A DNA stretch of 58,442 bases, taken from an uncultured Pelagibacteraceae bacterium (lineage in GTDB: Bacteria > Pseudomonadota > Alphaproteobacteria > Pelagibacterales > Pelagibacteraceae). Shown here one piece after another: positions 17,587 through 26,145 of the stretch. Position numbers and translations under genes: made by a program. The notes under the pieces were generated by a model. That model saw only the letters and a list, made by a program, of their open reading frames with translations, made no database searches and had not been told where the DNA came from. The stretch is taken from positions 1 through 58,442 of the forward strand of contig CACJVG010000005.1 of assembly GCA_902596785.1 (NCBI GenBank), given 5' to 3'. Numbering within the stretch: the first letter of the stretch is position 1; the number at the start of each line of letters is the position of its first letter.

Positions 17587-18381
17587 TTAATAATGTTTTG
17601 GCTCTTCTCTTTTTATTCCTAGGCCAAATTGTTCAGGCGCATCCGCAGGAGGTGGTAAATTATCTCGAGAACCGTCTGCTTCAGCCAAATTTTTCTGTAT
17701 TGCTGCTCCAGGCTTATAGAACATGTGAGCAAATTTCGACCAATAAACTCCACCAAATAAAACTAAATTAGAAACTACAAACAATGCAAAAAATAAGAAT
17801 GACAAACCTGCTTGACCATTAAATTGAGTGTAAGACCAAGCTAGTCCAAAAGTTGAACATGCTAACAATGCTAGAACAAACAAATCAGCTTTAATAATTC
17901 TATACCAAGGGTGTGCTTCAGCAGAAACATCTACTCTCAAAAAAAACCAAAACCAAAATCCACCAACACATGTAAGTAATGCGCCTACATGCCATAACAT
18001 TGACCACAATGTAGAAGAAGTTTTATCTGCACCTGTATAACAAAACACTAACATTACTGAAGCAATCCAAAAGATTATAGTTCCATACATACCAAGTACA
18101 TGTGCTAATCTTCTTTTTCCAAAACCTAATTCTGATGTTGTTCCAATGTCATAAACAGTAGTCTTAGCAATAATTTTTGCCTTCTCAGCAGCTCCAACCT
18201 CTCTTGTTGCCTGCAATTTTGCTTTTTTTGCATTGTTAAAGAAATAAGTTAAATTTTTATGGTGTATCATCTGAATAATTGTTCCAAAAGCAATTAAAAG
18301 AACCATTGCAATTATAAAACCTTGCATAACAACAGTAGGAACTACTTCTGATAATAATGAAAATGGATTTGTTTCAAGCAT
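17587..18381 (-). CDS. aprM: AprM-like membrane protein, electron acceptor for APS reductase
   Basis: A 264-residue protein with about five membrane segments. The first spans about 17-37, followed by a charged helix, and then RRLAHVLGMYGTIIFWIASV. Histidines H43, H44 and the one in RRLAH could bind heme. The arrangement resembles NarI-like or heterodisulfide-reductase cytochrome subunits. In several sulfur-oxidising lineages and SAR11, aprM precedes aprBA and is thought to link the enzyme to the quinone pool. The first gene of the apr transcript. Heme binding is inferred. Confidence 0.8.
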   Translation of the reverse strand: MLETNPFSLLSEVVPTVVMQGFIIAMVLLIAFGTIIQMIHHKNLTYFFNNAKKAKLQATREVGAAEKAKIIAKTTVYDIGTTSELGFGKRRLAHVLGMYGTIIFWIASVMLVFCYTGADKTSSTLWSMLWHVGALLTCVGGFWFWFFLRVDVSAEAHPWYRIIKADLFVLALLACSTFGLAWSYTQFNGQAGLSFLFFALFVVSNLVLFGGVYWSKFAHMFYKPGAAIQKNLAEADGSRDNLPPPADAPEQFGLGIKREEPKHY

Positions 18382-18494
18382 TTTACCCTTATGTATAATT
18401 ATTTTAAATAATCTTAAAGTTTTCTAGTCTAGATAACTCATCATATCAACAAAAACTATTGATAAATTTGTCTTTAATAACACTTAAAAAATAT

Positions 18495-18890
18495 TTACTT
18501 TCTTTTGTAATGTTGTTTTTTTGGGATCACAGACCTAACTCCACCCTGAGGATTCTCTACATCCCCTTCTCTTCTGGGAATTAGATGAACATGACAATGC
18601 ATTATTGATTGGCCTGCAGATTTTCCTGCATTTGTGCCTATATTAAAACCTTTTACACTAGTATCTTGTTTTAAAATTTTTTCTTTAGTTTTTAAAATGA
18701 GCTCATTACATGCCTGAATTTCTTCTTTAGTAAGATCAAAATATGTTTCTACATGTCTTTTAGGAACTATAAGACTGTGAAATTCTGAGACAGGGTAGCT
18801 ATCTGTAGATGAATAAGCCAATTGATTTTCAAACTGCAGCTCTTCTTTTCTGATTTTACAAAATATACAAGGGTTGTTTGGATCTTTCAT
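18495..18890 (-). CDS. HIT family nucleotide hydrolase/transferase
   Basis: A 131-residue histidine triad protein. The active site is H98-C-H100-V-H102 (MHCHVHLIPRR). The N-terminus CIFCKIRKEEL carries the C-x-x-C zinc-type pair usual in the HinT branch. Such enzymes cleave AMP from adenylated amines or act on dinucleoside polyphosphates. It is two bases after pabC, the last gene of a minus-strand operon with pABA synthesis. Whether it hydrolyses a pathway by-product is unknown. The fold call is secure, the substrate is not. Confidence 0.9.
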   Translation of the reverse strand: MKDPNNPCIFCKIRKEELQFENQLAYSSTDSYPVSEFHSLIVPKRHVETYFDLTKEEIQACNELILKTKEKILKQDTSVKGFNIGTNAGKSAGQSIMHCHVHLIPRREGDVENPQGGVRSVIPKKQHYKRK

Positions 18891-18892
18891 AT

Positions 18893-19636
18893 TTAAACAA
18901 GAGAATTATATATTTTATTAAGCTTATTGTAGCAATTACTCTTTTTTCTCTTCCATTTAAGTTCGTTTATTTTTGAAACTGATGTTACTCCTTTGCCAGA
19001 TCCAATAAGAATTATTTCATCATAATCATCAATTGATTTAATAAAAATATCTTTAAAATTAATCTTAATTTTCTTGCTTATAAATTTAAGTGTGTTTCCA
19101 AAATAACAATTTTTTTTAGGTGAAAAAATCTTTCCATTTTTCACAAAAACTAAATTTGAAGTACCTGTTTCTAAAATTTTATCATTTGCAACTAGAGCAA
19201 TATCAAATTTAGTTGAGTCAACTTTGCTTAATTTTGCTAATATTTTTTTGTAATAGAGATTTTTATAATTTGGTTCTACTCGTTTATATCTAAACAATAA
19301 CAGATTAAAATTACTTTTTGGTTTTGGTCTTTTTCTAATTGAGACTGATATCAGTTTTTTATTTAAAGCTATACGAAATAAATTATCAGGACCTTTGTAT
19401 AGAGTGTTTTTGTCAATTAAATCTTTAATAATGCTTTTTAAATTTTTTTTTCTTATTCCATATTTTTTTGTAGATTTTATTAAGTTCTCTAAATGCGGTT
19501 TTAAAAGTATTAACTTAGGAGGTTTTCCAACCATTCGCATTGTGGTGAATACACCTCTAGACCCCCAAAGATCATTGAAATTAACTTCTTTAAGATTACT
19601 AAGCTGATAAGATTTTTTTAATAAGAGTGTTGCCAT
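18893..19636 (-). CDS. pabC: Aminotransferase class IV, probable aminodeoxychorismate lyase
   Basis: A 247-residue divergent class IV PLP enzyme. Family features are GVFTTMRM near 29, the KILAKLSK block where the PLP lysine is expected, and ILETGTSNLVFVKNGKIFSP. It would release pyruvate from 4-amino-4-deoxychorismate to give p-aminobenzoate. Its start lies 38 bases inside pabA. No other Met occurs before GVFTTMR, so this overlap seems real. Position after pabB and pabA is the main reason for choosing PabC over branched-chain or D-amino acid aminotransferase. The protein is Lys-rich and diverged. Confidence 0.75.
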   Translation of the reverse strand: MATLLLKKSYQLSNLKEVNFNDLWGSRGVFTTMRMVGKPPKLILLKPHLENLIKSTKKYGIRKKNLKSIIKDLIDKNTLYKGPDNLFRIALNKKLISVSIRKRPKPKSNFNLLLFRYKRVEPNYKNLYYKKILAKLSKVDSTKFDIALVANDKILETGTSNLVFVKNGKIFSPKKNCYFGNTLKFISKKIKINFKDIFIKSIDDYDEIILIGSGKGVTSVSKINELKWKRKKSNCYNKLNKIYNSLV

Positions 19637-20156
19637 TTTCTGTTAAAAAAGATTCTGGATGAAATTGAAATCCATATATTTTGTTTTGATTATCCTCAAG
19701 GCCCATAGGTATTTTTGTTTTACTACATCTCATAGTTATTTTAATTGAATTCGATTTGAATGGCTCCATTAATTTTAATGAATGATATCTACCAACTTTA
19801 AATTGTTGATTGTTTTTAAAGATTTTACTTTGATTATTTGTTTTTATTTTGGATTGAAATCCATGGTAAATTTTTTTTTGTTGTATTATTTTGCCTCCTT
19901 CATTATACAAAATCATTTGATAACCAAGACAAATACCAATAATTTTTTTCTTTCCTTTATATTTTTTATAAATTTTTGACGTTGTTGGATAATCTTTTGG
20001 TGATCCAGGTCCTGGAGATAAAACAATCGTATCACTTTTATCAAGCGATTTATCATCTACTTCATAATAGTTTGCGCAAATTACTTTATCAAATTTTGCA
20101 AATTGATGAACCACATTCCAAGTAAAAGAGTCTTGATGATCAATTATGTAAATCAT
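19599..20156 (-). CDS. pabA: Aminodeoxychorismate synthase glutaminase component
   Basis: A 185-residue class I amidotransferase. The oxyanion segment VLSPGPGSP, the nucleophile in GICLGYQ (Cys76) and the terminal FQFHPES with the catalytic His-x-Glu are present. It supplies ammonia to PabB for folate synthesis. TrpG is the close relative; the adjacent PabB and PabC make PabA the better name. It overlaps pabB by four bases upstream and pabC by 38 bases downstream. Length is normal, and all catalytic residues are intact. Confidence 0.88.
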   Translation of the reverse strand: MIYIIDHQDSFTWNVVHQFAKFDKVICANYYEVDDKSLDKSDTIVLSPGPGSPKDYPTTSKIYKKYKGKKKIIGICLGYQMILYNEGGKIIQQKKIYHGFQSKIKTNNQSKIFKNNQQFKVGRYHSLKLMEPFKSNSIKITMRCSKTKIPMGLEDNQNKIYGFQFHPESFLTENGNTLIKKILSA

Positions 20157-21367
20157 TTAAATAATTCCAGTAAAGATTTTGCTTTAATATAATTTTCATT
20201 AAATTCTTTCTTAGGTGAACTATCTAATACTACTCCAGATGCAGCAGAGATCTCTGATTGATTTTTATAATTTAATATAGATCTAATAATAATATTAAAC
20301 TTCATATCTTGATTAAATTTAATAAATCCAAAACTACCTGTAAAAATATTTCTACTTTCTTTTTCTTGATTATTTAAAAGTTCTAGTGTTCTAATTTTAG
20401 GGCAACCAATTACGGATCCTCCCGGCATCATTGCTTTAATGATATCAATCAATTTTGTGTTTTTATTTAATATTCCACCTATTGAAGTCACATAATGAAA
20501 AAGATGCTTGTATTCCTCAACATATTTTTTTTTGAGTATTTTAACAGTTCCGGGTTTACAAATTTTAGATAAATCACTTCTTTCCATATCAACTATCATG
20601 TTGTGTTCTTTGGTTTCTTTCTCATTATTTTTGAAATATTTTAAAGCTATATTTTTATTGGATAATAATTTTTTCTTAAAAGTACCAGCTATTGGTTTTG
20701 TTATAATTTTGTTTTTTTTCTTGTCTATTAATGTCTCAGGAGAACAACTTACTATAGAATAATCCTTATCTTTTATCATAAATGACTCTGGGGACGCATT
20801 AACACGCATTAATTTCCAAAAAAAATTAACAGGATTAATTAATGATTTATTCTTATATTTTGTACAAATTTTAATTTGATAAGTTTCTCCTTGTCTTATT
20901 TTTTTTGAAAATAATTCAAATATTTTTTTATATTTTTCATAAGAAATATTAATCTTAAAGGGACTTAGTATTTGAGTTTTGCTAAATTGATAATTGAATG
21001 TATGTTTTTTTATACTAGATATAACTTTTACATCATTTCTAATTTTAATTATTGTCTCAGGTTTATAAAAAACTCCTTTATAAAAATTTATTCTCTTTTT
21101 TTTTTTTAGATTAATACCAATTAAATTACATAAAATTTCGTAACCAAAAAAACCAAGATATAAATCTGTTTCTTTTTTGTATTTTTTTTTCTCTAACGAT
21201 TTAAGAAAATTATGTATATTTTTTTTTGTTAAAACAATTCTTTTGGAAAAATCAGTGTAAATATTATACCCATCATCTACTTTATAAATAATTAAAGGTT
21301 TATCTGATTGATACAGATCCTCTAGATAAGGGTTAAATTTAAACTTATGCTGGTTGAGTTCTTTCAA
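20153..21367 (-). CDS. pabB: Aminodeoxychorismate synthase component I
   Basis: A 404-residue chorismate-binding enzyme. Signatures are RQGETYQIKICTKYK, SPESFMIKDKDYSIVSCSPE, KPIAGTFKK, MIVDMERSDLSKICKPGTV and PGGSVIGCPKIRTLE, the last being the conserved chorismate-binding block. It aminates chorismate to 4-amino-4-deoxychorismate. The K in PIAGT (PIKGT in many PabB) reads A here, which places it between typical PabB and TrpE-like forms. It overlaps the MFS gene by 23 bases and pabA by four. The full pabB-pabA-pabC set supports folate precursor synthesis. Confidence 0.88.
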   Translation of the reverse strand: MKELNQHKFKFNPYLEDLYQSDKPLIIYKVDDGYNIYTDFSKRIVLTKKNIHNFLKSLEKKKYKKETDLYLGFFGYEILCNLIGINLKKKKRINFYKGVFYKPETIIKIRNDVKVISSIKKHTFNYQFSKTQILSPFKINISYEKYKKIFELFSKKIRQGETYQIKICTKYKNKSLINPVNFFWKLMRVNASPESFMIKDKDYSIVSCSPETLIDKKKNKIITKPIAGTFKKKLLSNKNIALKYFKNNEKETKEHNMIVDMERSDLSKICKPGTVKILKKKYVEEYKHLFHYVTSIGGILNKNTKLIDIIKAMMPGGSVIGCPKIRTLELLNNQEKESRNIFTGSFGFIKFNQDMKFNIIIRSILNYKNQSEISAASGVVLDSSPKKEFNENYIKAKSLLELFK

Positions 21368-22565
21368 TTGCTTTCTCTACTATAGGTAAATGTATCAGAC
21401 CTGCAAAAATTGATAATGCGATAGATCCGTACCATGCATAATCAAAATTTCCATTTAACTCATAAAATACACCGCCTAGATATGCTCCTAGGAAAGAACC
21501 AATTTGATGGCTTACAAAAACAATTCCATATAAAAGTCCAACGTATTTTGTGCCAAATATATGTGCAACAATTCCATTTGTTGGAGGAACTGTGGATAAC
21601 CACAAAAAACCAAAAGTAACTCCAAAAACTACCGAGTTAAATATACTTGGTGGTAAGAAAATAAAATAAATTATGGAAACTCCTCTTAAAAGATAAATAG
21701 CACTTAAAATTTTTTTCTTACTATACCTTGTTGCCAAATAACCGCTGGTAATCGTACCAGCCATATTAAATACACCAATCAAAGCTAAAACCATTGCAGG
21801 CGTCCAGTCAGGCAAACCTTTGTCTGCCATATAAGTAGGAATGTGTGTTGCTACTAAAGCAATATGCCAACCACAAACAAAAAAACCTAAAGTTAGATAA
21901 ATAAAACTTTTGTTTGCAAATGCCTCTTTTAGAGCCTCTCTTGCTGTTTGATTATTGTCTTGATTAACTCCAACAGGTATTTTTGGAGTACTAACAAACA
22001 AAGCTACCACTAATCCTAATCCTAAAAGAAGAGAAAAATATAAAAGAGTATTTTCCCAGCCTGTTTCAACTAAGGAATATCTTACAAGTAAAGGTGATAC
22101 AAAATACCCAAAAGAACCTGCACATGTAACAATTCCTGTTGCAATAGTTCTATTAGATGCTGGAAAATGTTTAGCTACAACTGATACCGGGATACCTATT
22201 GCAGTGGAGCCTAAGCCTATTCCAATCATCACTCCTATAGTTAAAGTAAAATAACCTCCAGTATTATAGCCAGAATAAAAAAGCAAAACCCCAACTAAAT
22301 AAAAAACAAAACCAATAAATATTGCAACCGCTCCTCCATACTTATCAGTAATTACACCAAACAATGGACTGAATACTCCCCAAAGTAATAACTGCAATCC
22401 CATAACAAAACCAAAATGAGAAATGGAAATGTCTAAGTCAGTATTAAAATCAAAATAAAACAAACCAAAAGTCTGTCTTATTCCTAAAGAAATAATTACA
22501 ACTACAGATGCAGCAATTAATGTAATTAATGCTTTTTTGCTAATAGTAAAACTTTCTGAACTCAT
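21345..22565 (-). CDS. MFS transporter, monocarboxylate/oxalate-formate antiporter-like
   Basis: A 406-residue carrier with 12 predicted hydrophobic segments. The first half has the MFS loop FGVITDKYGGAVAIFIGF, and the second repeat carries GYLATRYSKKKIL. IIFFGLWHIALVATHIP-like text (near 225) resembles the MCT/OFA branch. Substrate is unknown. It sits between the cystathionine beta-lyase-like gene (four-base overlap) and pabB (23-base overlap), so it is expressed with sulfur amino acid and folate genes. A small organic acid is a reasonable but unproved substrate. Confidence 0.8.
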   Translation of the reverse strand: MSSESFTISKKALITLIAASVVVIISLGIRQTFGLFYFDFNTDLDISISHFGFVMGLQLLLWGVFSPLFGVITDKYGGAVAIFIGFVFYLVGVLLFYSGYNTGGYFTLTIGVMIGIGLGSTAIGIPVSVVAKHFPASNRTIATGIVTCAGSFGYFVSPLLVRYSLVETGWENTLLYFSLLLGLGLVVALFVSTPKIPVGVNQDNNQTAREALKEAFANKSFIYLTLGFFVCGWHIALVATHIPTYMADKGLPDWTPAMVLALIGVFNMAGTITSGYLATRYSKKKILSAIYLLRGVSIIYFIFLPPSIFNSVVFGVTFGFLWLSTVPPTNGIVAHIFGTKYVGLLYGIVFVSHQIGSFLGAYLGGVFYELNGNFDYAWYGSIALSIFAGLIHLPIVEKAIERTQPA

Positions 22566-23740
22566 TTTATAAATTTCAATGCCTGTTTTATATCATTTAT
22601 TATGTCTTTAGGATCTTCAAGCCCAATATGCATCCTTATTATATGTTCATCTTTGTTTACATGTGTAAATTGTCTCTTACCTAGTGCTTGGTGTGTTTGA
22701 TAAAGTGCTAAGCTTTCAAAACCTCCCCAACTAAATCCATACCCAAAAAGTTTTAAAGAATTAACAAATTTTAACACTGAGTTTTTATTTTTTGATTTTA
22801 TTTTAAATCCTAATAAACCCGATGCTCCAGAATAATATTTTTTCCATAATTTATAATTTTGACTACCTTTTTTGTATGGATAAAAAACTTTAATTATTTT
22901 TTTCTGTTTTGATAAAAACTTTGAAACTTTTAAAGCATTTTCCTGATGTTTTTCCAATCTTACATCTAAAGTTCGAATACCTCTTAGAATTAAATACGCA
23001 TCATCAGGACCTAATCTTAATCCTGAAACTTTATTTGTTGCTTCTACTAATTTAAAAACTCGTTTACTTATAGCTAAACTGCCACCCATTACATCTGAGT
23101 GACCAGAATAATATTTTGTTGCGGAGACAATCGACATATCAAAACCTAGCTTTATTGGTTTAAGAAAATAAGGTGTTCCCCAAGTGTTATCTATAGCTGT
23201 ATAAATTTTATTTTTTTTTGCCAACGCAACTATTTTAGATAAATCTTGAAATTCAAAAGTGTTACTTCCAGGATTTTCAACAAAAATAAGCTTTGTTTTT
23301 TTTGTAATCTTACTTTTTAGATCATTAAAGTCATTTGGATTATAAAATATTGCTCTGATATTAAATTTTTTAAGGTATGTTTCTGTTAAAAGTCTTGATG
23401 GCGAGTAAACTGAGTCTGTAACAAGTATTTCATCATCTGGTTTCACAACGCTTAACACACCAAGAAATATTGCACCAAAACCAGTAGGGGTTAGATAAAC
23501 CTTATAACATTCTTCAATTTTTCTTAAAATTTGTTGTAAAGCATATGTTGTGGATGTTCCCTGTCGACCATAATCAAAATTTCCACTTACTGGGTCTTTC
23601 AAATATTTATTCTGAGTTTTTTTAATATCCTGCATAGATTTAAAAATAATAGTAGAAGCTCTAACCACAGGAGGATTTACTGACTGATTATGAAAATCTT
23701 TAGCTGTATGTTTCAGGAAAGTCTTGAAGGAATTACCCAT
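22562..23740 (-). CDS. metC: Cys/Met metabolism PLP enzyme, probable cystathionine beta-lyase
   Basis: A 392-residue fold type I PLP enzyme. The PLP lysine is in SATKYYSGHSDVMGG, the aspartate in AIDNTWGTPYF, and NFDYGRQGTSTTYALQ is the usual N-terminal block of this family. In alphaproteobacteria this branch is annotated MetC, cleaving cystathionine to homocysteine, pyruvate and ammonia. Cystathionine gamma-synthase or methionine gamma-lyase are alternatives. It heads the minus-strand chain with the MFS carrier and pab genes. There is no visible Shine-Dalgarno before the ATG. Confidence 0.82.
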   Translation of the reverse strand: MGNSFKTFLKHTAKDFHNQSVNPPVVRASTIIFKSMQDIKKTQNKYLKDPVSGNFDYGRQGTSTTYALQQILRKIEECYKVYLTPTGFGAIFLGVLSVVKPDDEILVTDSVYSPSRLLTETYLKKFNIRAIFYNPNDFNDLKSKITKKTKLIFVENPGSNTFEFQDLSKIVALAKKNKIYTAIDNTWGTPYFLKPIKLGFDMSIVSATKYYSGHSDVMGGSLAISKRVFKLVEATNKVSGLRLGPDDAYLILRGIRTLDVRLEKHQENALKVSKFLSKQKKIIKVFYPYKKGSQNYKLWKKYYSGASGLLGFKIKSKNKNSVLKFVNSLKLFGYGFSWGGFESLALYQTHQALGKRQFTHVNKDEHIIRMHIGLEDPKDIINDIKQALKFIK

Positions 23741-23747
23741 AATAAAT

Positions 23748-23776
23748 TTGATATGTTATTAAGACAATGCTATATC
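23748..23776 (+). promoter_or_regulatory. Sigma-70-type promoter for a 27-residue peptide gene
   Basis: TTGATA at 23748-23753 and TATATC at 23771-23776 are separated by exactly 17 bases, with TGC before the -10 giving an extended form. It points away from metC toward the small basic peptide at 23813. Predicted transcripts start near 23783, giving a 30-base leader with AGGA before the ATG. Sequence match only; no start-site data. Confidence 0.5.
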
Positions 23777-23812
23777 CCATGAAAAACGTCAATAAAATTA
23801 AAATAGGACTAA

Positions 23813-23896
23813 ATGAGTTACCCAAAGAAACATAGAGGCCGAAGAAAACAAGGGTCTAAAAAAAGAAGAGCTAAAAGAAAAAATAAGAAGAAATAA
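23813..23896 (+). CDS. 27-residue hyper-basic peptide
   Basis: The frame MSYPKKHRGRRKQGSKKRRA plus RKNKKK is 27 residues with 16 Lys or Arg and one His. It has no acidic residue. A good promoter (23748-23776), an AGGA ribosome site five bases before the ATG, and a small hairpin (AGAAGAA/TTCTTCT, 23886-23903) after the stop frame it as an independent gene. The chemistry resembles tiny ribosomal proteins such as bTHX or eL41, but I see no clear alignment. RNA binding is the natural guess. Poly-A-rich DNA can encode Lys by chance, though the Arg, His and Gly codons argue against pure bias. Confidence 0.6.
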   Translation: MSYPKKHRGRRKQGSKKRRAKRKNKKK

Positions 23897-23904
23897 TTCT
23901 TCTG

Positions 23905-25023
23905 CTATTCTTTAATCCAACCACCACCAAGCACTTTGTAGCCAAACTGGTCTTTACGATAAAAAACACATGCCTGACCAGGTGAAATGCCATCTTCAGG
24001 AATTGCTAAATTAACTTTAGCATTATTGTTATCTATAAGATCAACTTTTGCTTCTAGAAGACTTCCAGTAGATCTAACTTTAACAAATAAATTTTGATCT
24101 AAATCCTCTTTGTTAGTTAATAAATTTATTTCCTTTAAAGAAATTGTTTTTTTTCCAAGTTTTTCTTTAGGTCCAACTATTATTTCATTTTTATCCGAAT
24201 TTATCTTTAACACATAAAGGGCTTCTTTATCTGAAACCTTAATTCCTTTTCTTTGTCCAATTGTAAAATTAATAATTCCATCATGAACACCAATTACATC
24301 ACCATCTAAATTTTTTATATTTCCTTTCTGAAAGGAGTCTGGTCTAAACTTTTGTATTACTGAAGCATAATCACCATTTGGAACAAAACATATGTCCTGA
24401 CTATCAGGTTTATCAGCTACGTTTAAATCTAAATTTTTTGCGATTTCTCTAGTTTTGTCTTTTAACATTCCACCTAATGGAAATCTTAAATAATCTAATT
24501 GCTCTCTAGTTGTGTTGAATAAAAAATAACTTTGGTCTCTATTTTCATCTATGGCTCTATACATATTTGTAGTTTTATTTTCTGTAATACTTTTTACATA
24601 ATGGCCAGTAACTAATGCATCAGCTTTGAGTTCTTTTGAAACTCCAAATAAATCTTTAAATTTAACAGTTTGATTACACTGAACACATGGAATTGGAGTT
24701 TCACCATTTAAATAACTCTCAACAAAATTATCTATAACACCTTGCTTAAACTTGTCTTGGTAATATAAAATTTTGTGCTCTATACCTAACTTATGCGCAA
24801 CACGTTTAGCGTCCATTATATCTTGACCTGAACAACATTGTTTTGACGCAGCTACTTCTTTGCCATCGTCATAAAGTTTTAGTGTTATACCAATTACATT
24901 ATAACCTTCTTTTTTCATGATACCTGCTACAGTGGAAGAATCTACTCCACCCGACATTGCGACAACTACAGTAGTATCTGAAGGTTTTTTATCTAAACCG
25001 ATAGAATTTAAATCTTTATTCAT
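23905..25023 (-). CDS. mnmA: tRNA-specific 2-thiouridylase MnmA
   Basis: A 372-residue PP-loop enzyme: [10 protein letters not shown] at 22-30 binds ATP. The first catalytic Cys lies in IPCVQCNQ, and the second in [25 protein letters not shown] and [12 protein letters not shown] are further family marks. It thiolates uridine 34 of Lys, Glu and Gln tRNAs, helping decode AAA and GAA, which are heavily used in this AT-rich genome. It converges with the basic peptide gene and diverges from the DUF3553 gene. Full length and intact. Confidence 0.96.
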   Translation of the reverse strand: MNKDLNSIGLDKKPSDTTVVVAMSGGVDSSTVAGIMKKEGYNVIGITLKLYDDGKEVAASKQCCSGQDIMDAKRVAHKLGIEHKILYYQDKFKQGVIDNFVESYLNGETPIPCVQCNQTVKFKDLFGVSKELKADALVTGHYVKSITENKTTNMYRAIDENRDQSYFLFNTTREQLDYLRFPLGGMLKDKTREIAKNLDLNVADKPDSQDICFVPNGDYASVIQKFRPDSFQKGNIKNLDGDVIGVHDGIINFTIGQRKGIKVSDKEALYVLKINSDKNEIIVGPKEKLGKKTISLKEINLLTNKEDLDQNLFVKVRSTGSLLEAKVDLIDNNNAKVNLAIPEDGISPGQACVFYRKDQFGYKVLGGGWIKE

Positions 25024-25064
25024 AAGGTGGTATTTATACTGATTTACAATATAAGTTAAATTAA

Positions 25065-25235
25065 ATGATTTTAGATTATGAACCAGGTGACAAAGTCACT
25101 AATCCTGAAAAAAAAGAATGGGGAATTGGGCAAGTGCAATCTATAATTAACGATAAAGTGACAGTTAATTTTGAAAATGTTGGAAAAAAAGTAATTAACG
25201 CAAAAAACGTTGAATTAAAAAGACTGGGTAAATGA
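25065..25235 (+). CDS. DUF3553 small protein
   Basis: A 56-residue protein with the DUF3553 pattern: [20 protein letters not shown], then [14 protein letters not shown]. This SH3-like fold resembles the domain on UvrD/PcrA or CarD-type RNA polymerase binders, and short stand-alone versions are common in alphaproteobacteria. Its stop overlaps the cysQ start as ATGA, so it is coexpressed with the phosphatase. Possible contact with RNA polymerase or helicase is inferred from the fold. It diverges from mnmA across a 41-base gap. Confidence 0.85.
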   Translation: MILDYEPGDKVTNPEKKEWGIGQVQSIINDKVTVNFENVGKKVINAKNVELKRLGK

Positions 25236-26002
25236 AGGTGAACTTAAAAGAGATTGTAGAAAGTTTAATTGAAAATTTTTTAGAAGCTGGTGATTTATCT
25301 ATTCAATTAAGAGAAAAAGGTTTGGTGAAAAAAATAAAATCAGACAATACTCCAGTTAGTAATGGTGATTTGGAAGTAAATAAATTTATATCAAAAAAAA
25401 TTTCCGAGGTTACTCCTAATTTACCTATCATTTCAGAAGAAACCTCTGAAAATAAAGATAGCCAAAATTTAAAGGATTTCTGGCTTGTTGATCCTATTGA
25501 TGGAACTTATGATTATATTAATAATTTAGAAGAATTTACCATTAATGCTGGTTTGATAATCGATAATAAACCTGTTGCAGGATTAATAAATGCTCCTGCA
25601 AAAAAAAGAATGTTTTACTCATATGAAAAAGGTAATGCCTTTGAGTTTAGCAACGGTAAAAAAACAAACTTAAGCAATTTACCTGTCAAGAAATCAGAAA
25701 ATTTAAAATTTATTTCGTACTCAACTAAAATAAAACCTGAAATTCAAAAAATTTATGATGATTTAGGGGTAAAAGAAAATATTAGAATGAAAAGTTCTTT
25801 GAAATTTTGTGTCGTTGCTGCTGGTGAATATGATGGTTATGTTGCTGAACCTAGGGCATATGAGTGGGATATAGCAGCTGGTCATGCAATTTTGGAACAT
25901 GCAGGTGGAACTGTCACTGATTTTGAAGGAAATGAAATTTTGTATGGGAAAAAAGATTTAAAAAATCCAAGTATAATTTTGAAAAATAAAAATATTTTGT
26001 AA
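25232..26002 (+). CDS. cysQ: 3'(2'),5'-bisphosphate nucleotidase / inositol monophosphatase family
   Basis: A 256-residue metal-dependent phosphatase. EE at 69-70, WLVDPIDGT at 84-92 and EWDIAAGHAILEHAGG near the C-terminus supply the lithium-sensitive phosphatase metal sites. CysQ removes the 3' phosphate from PAP left by sulfotransfer or sulfate assimilation; inositol phosphatase activity is the alternative. The DPIDGT form with threonine fits CysQ. It is overlapped by DUF3553 upstream and shares one base with a small membrane protein downstream (TAATG). Confidence 0.87.
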   Translation: MKVNLKEIVESLIENFLEAGDLSIQLREKGLVKKIKSDNTPVSNGDLEVNKFISKKISEVTPNLPIISEETSENKDSQNLKDFWLVDPIDGTYDYINNLEEFTINAGLIIDNKPVAGLINAPAKKRMFYSYEKGNAFEFSNGKKTNLSNLPVKKSENLKFISYSTKIKPEIQKIYDDLGVKENIRMKSSLKFCVVAAGEYDGYVAEPRAYEWDIAAGHAILEHAGGTVTDFEGNEILYGKKDLKNPSIILKNKNIL

Positions 26003-26145
26003 TGGATGAACAATTAAGAATAATACTAATAATAATTGTTTCAGTTTCAATTTTTGGATTATTAGTGTTCGTTTTCGTAAAAAATTACATAAGAAACAAA
26101 ATAAATCAGCTTGTTAAAGATGAAAAAAATAAAAAGTTAAAGTAG
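26002..26145 (+). CDS. 47-residue single-pass membrane protein
   Basis: The frame begins MDEQLRIILIIIVSVSIFGL and has one membrane segment (about 7-27) and a Lys-rich tail. Its start overlaps the cysQ stop (TAATG), and its 3' end runs nine bases into the convergent recX end. Coupled start and typical topology, with positive charges after the segment, support a real gene. I do not recognise the family. It could anchor a complex at the membrane. Confidence 0.6.
   Translation: MDEQLRIILIIIVSVSIFGLLVFVFVKNYIRNKINQLVKDEKNKKLK

Noticed and set aside
23779-23835. 18-codon frame from ATG at 23779 overlapping the basic peptide
   Set aside because: No ribosome site precedes it, and the AGGA signal lies before the 23813 start. 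It could at most be a short upstream frame.
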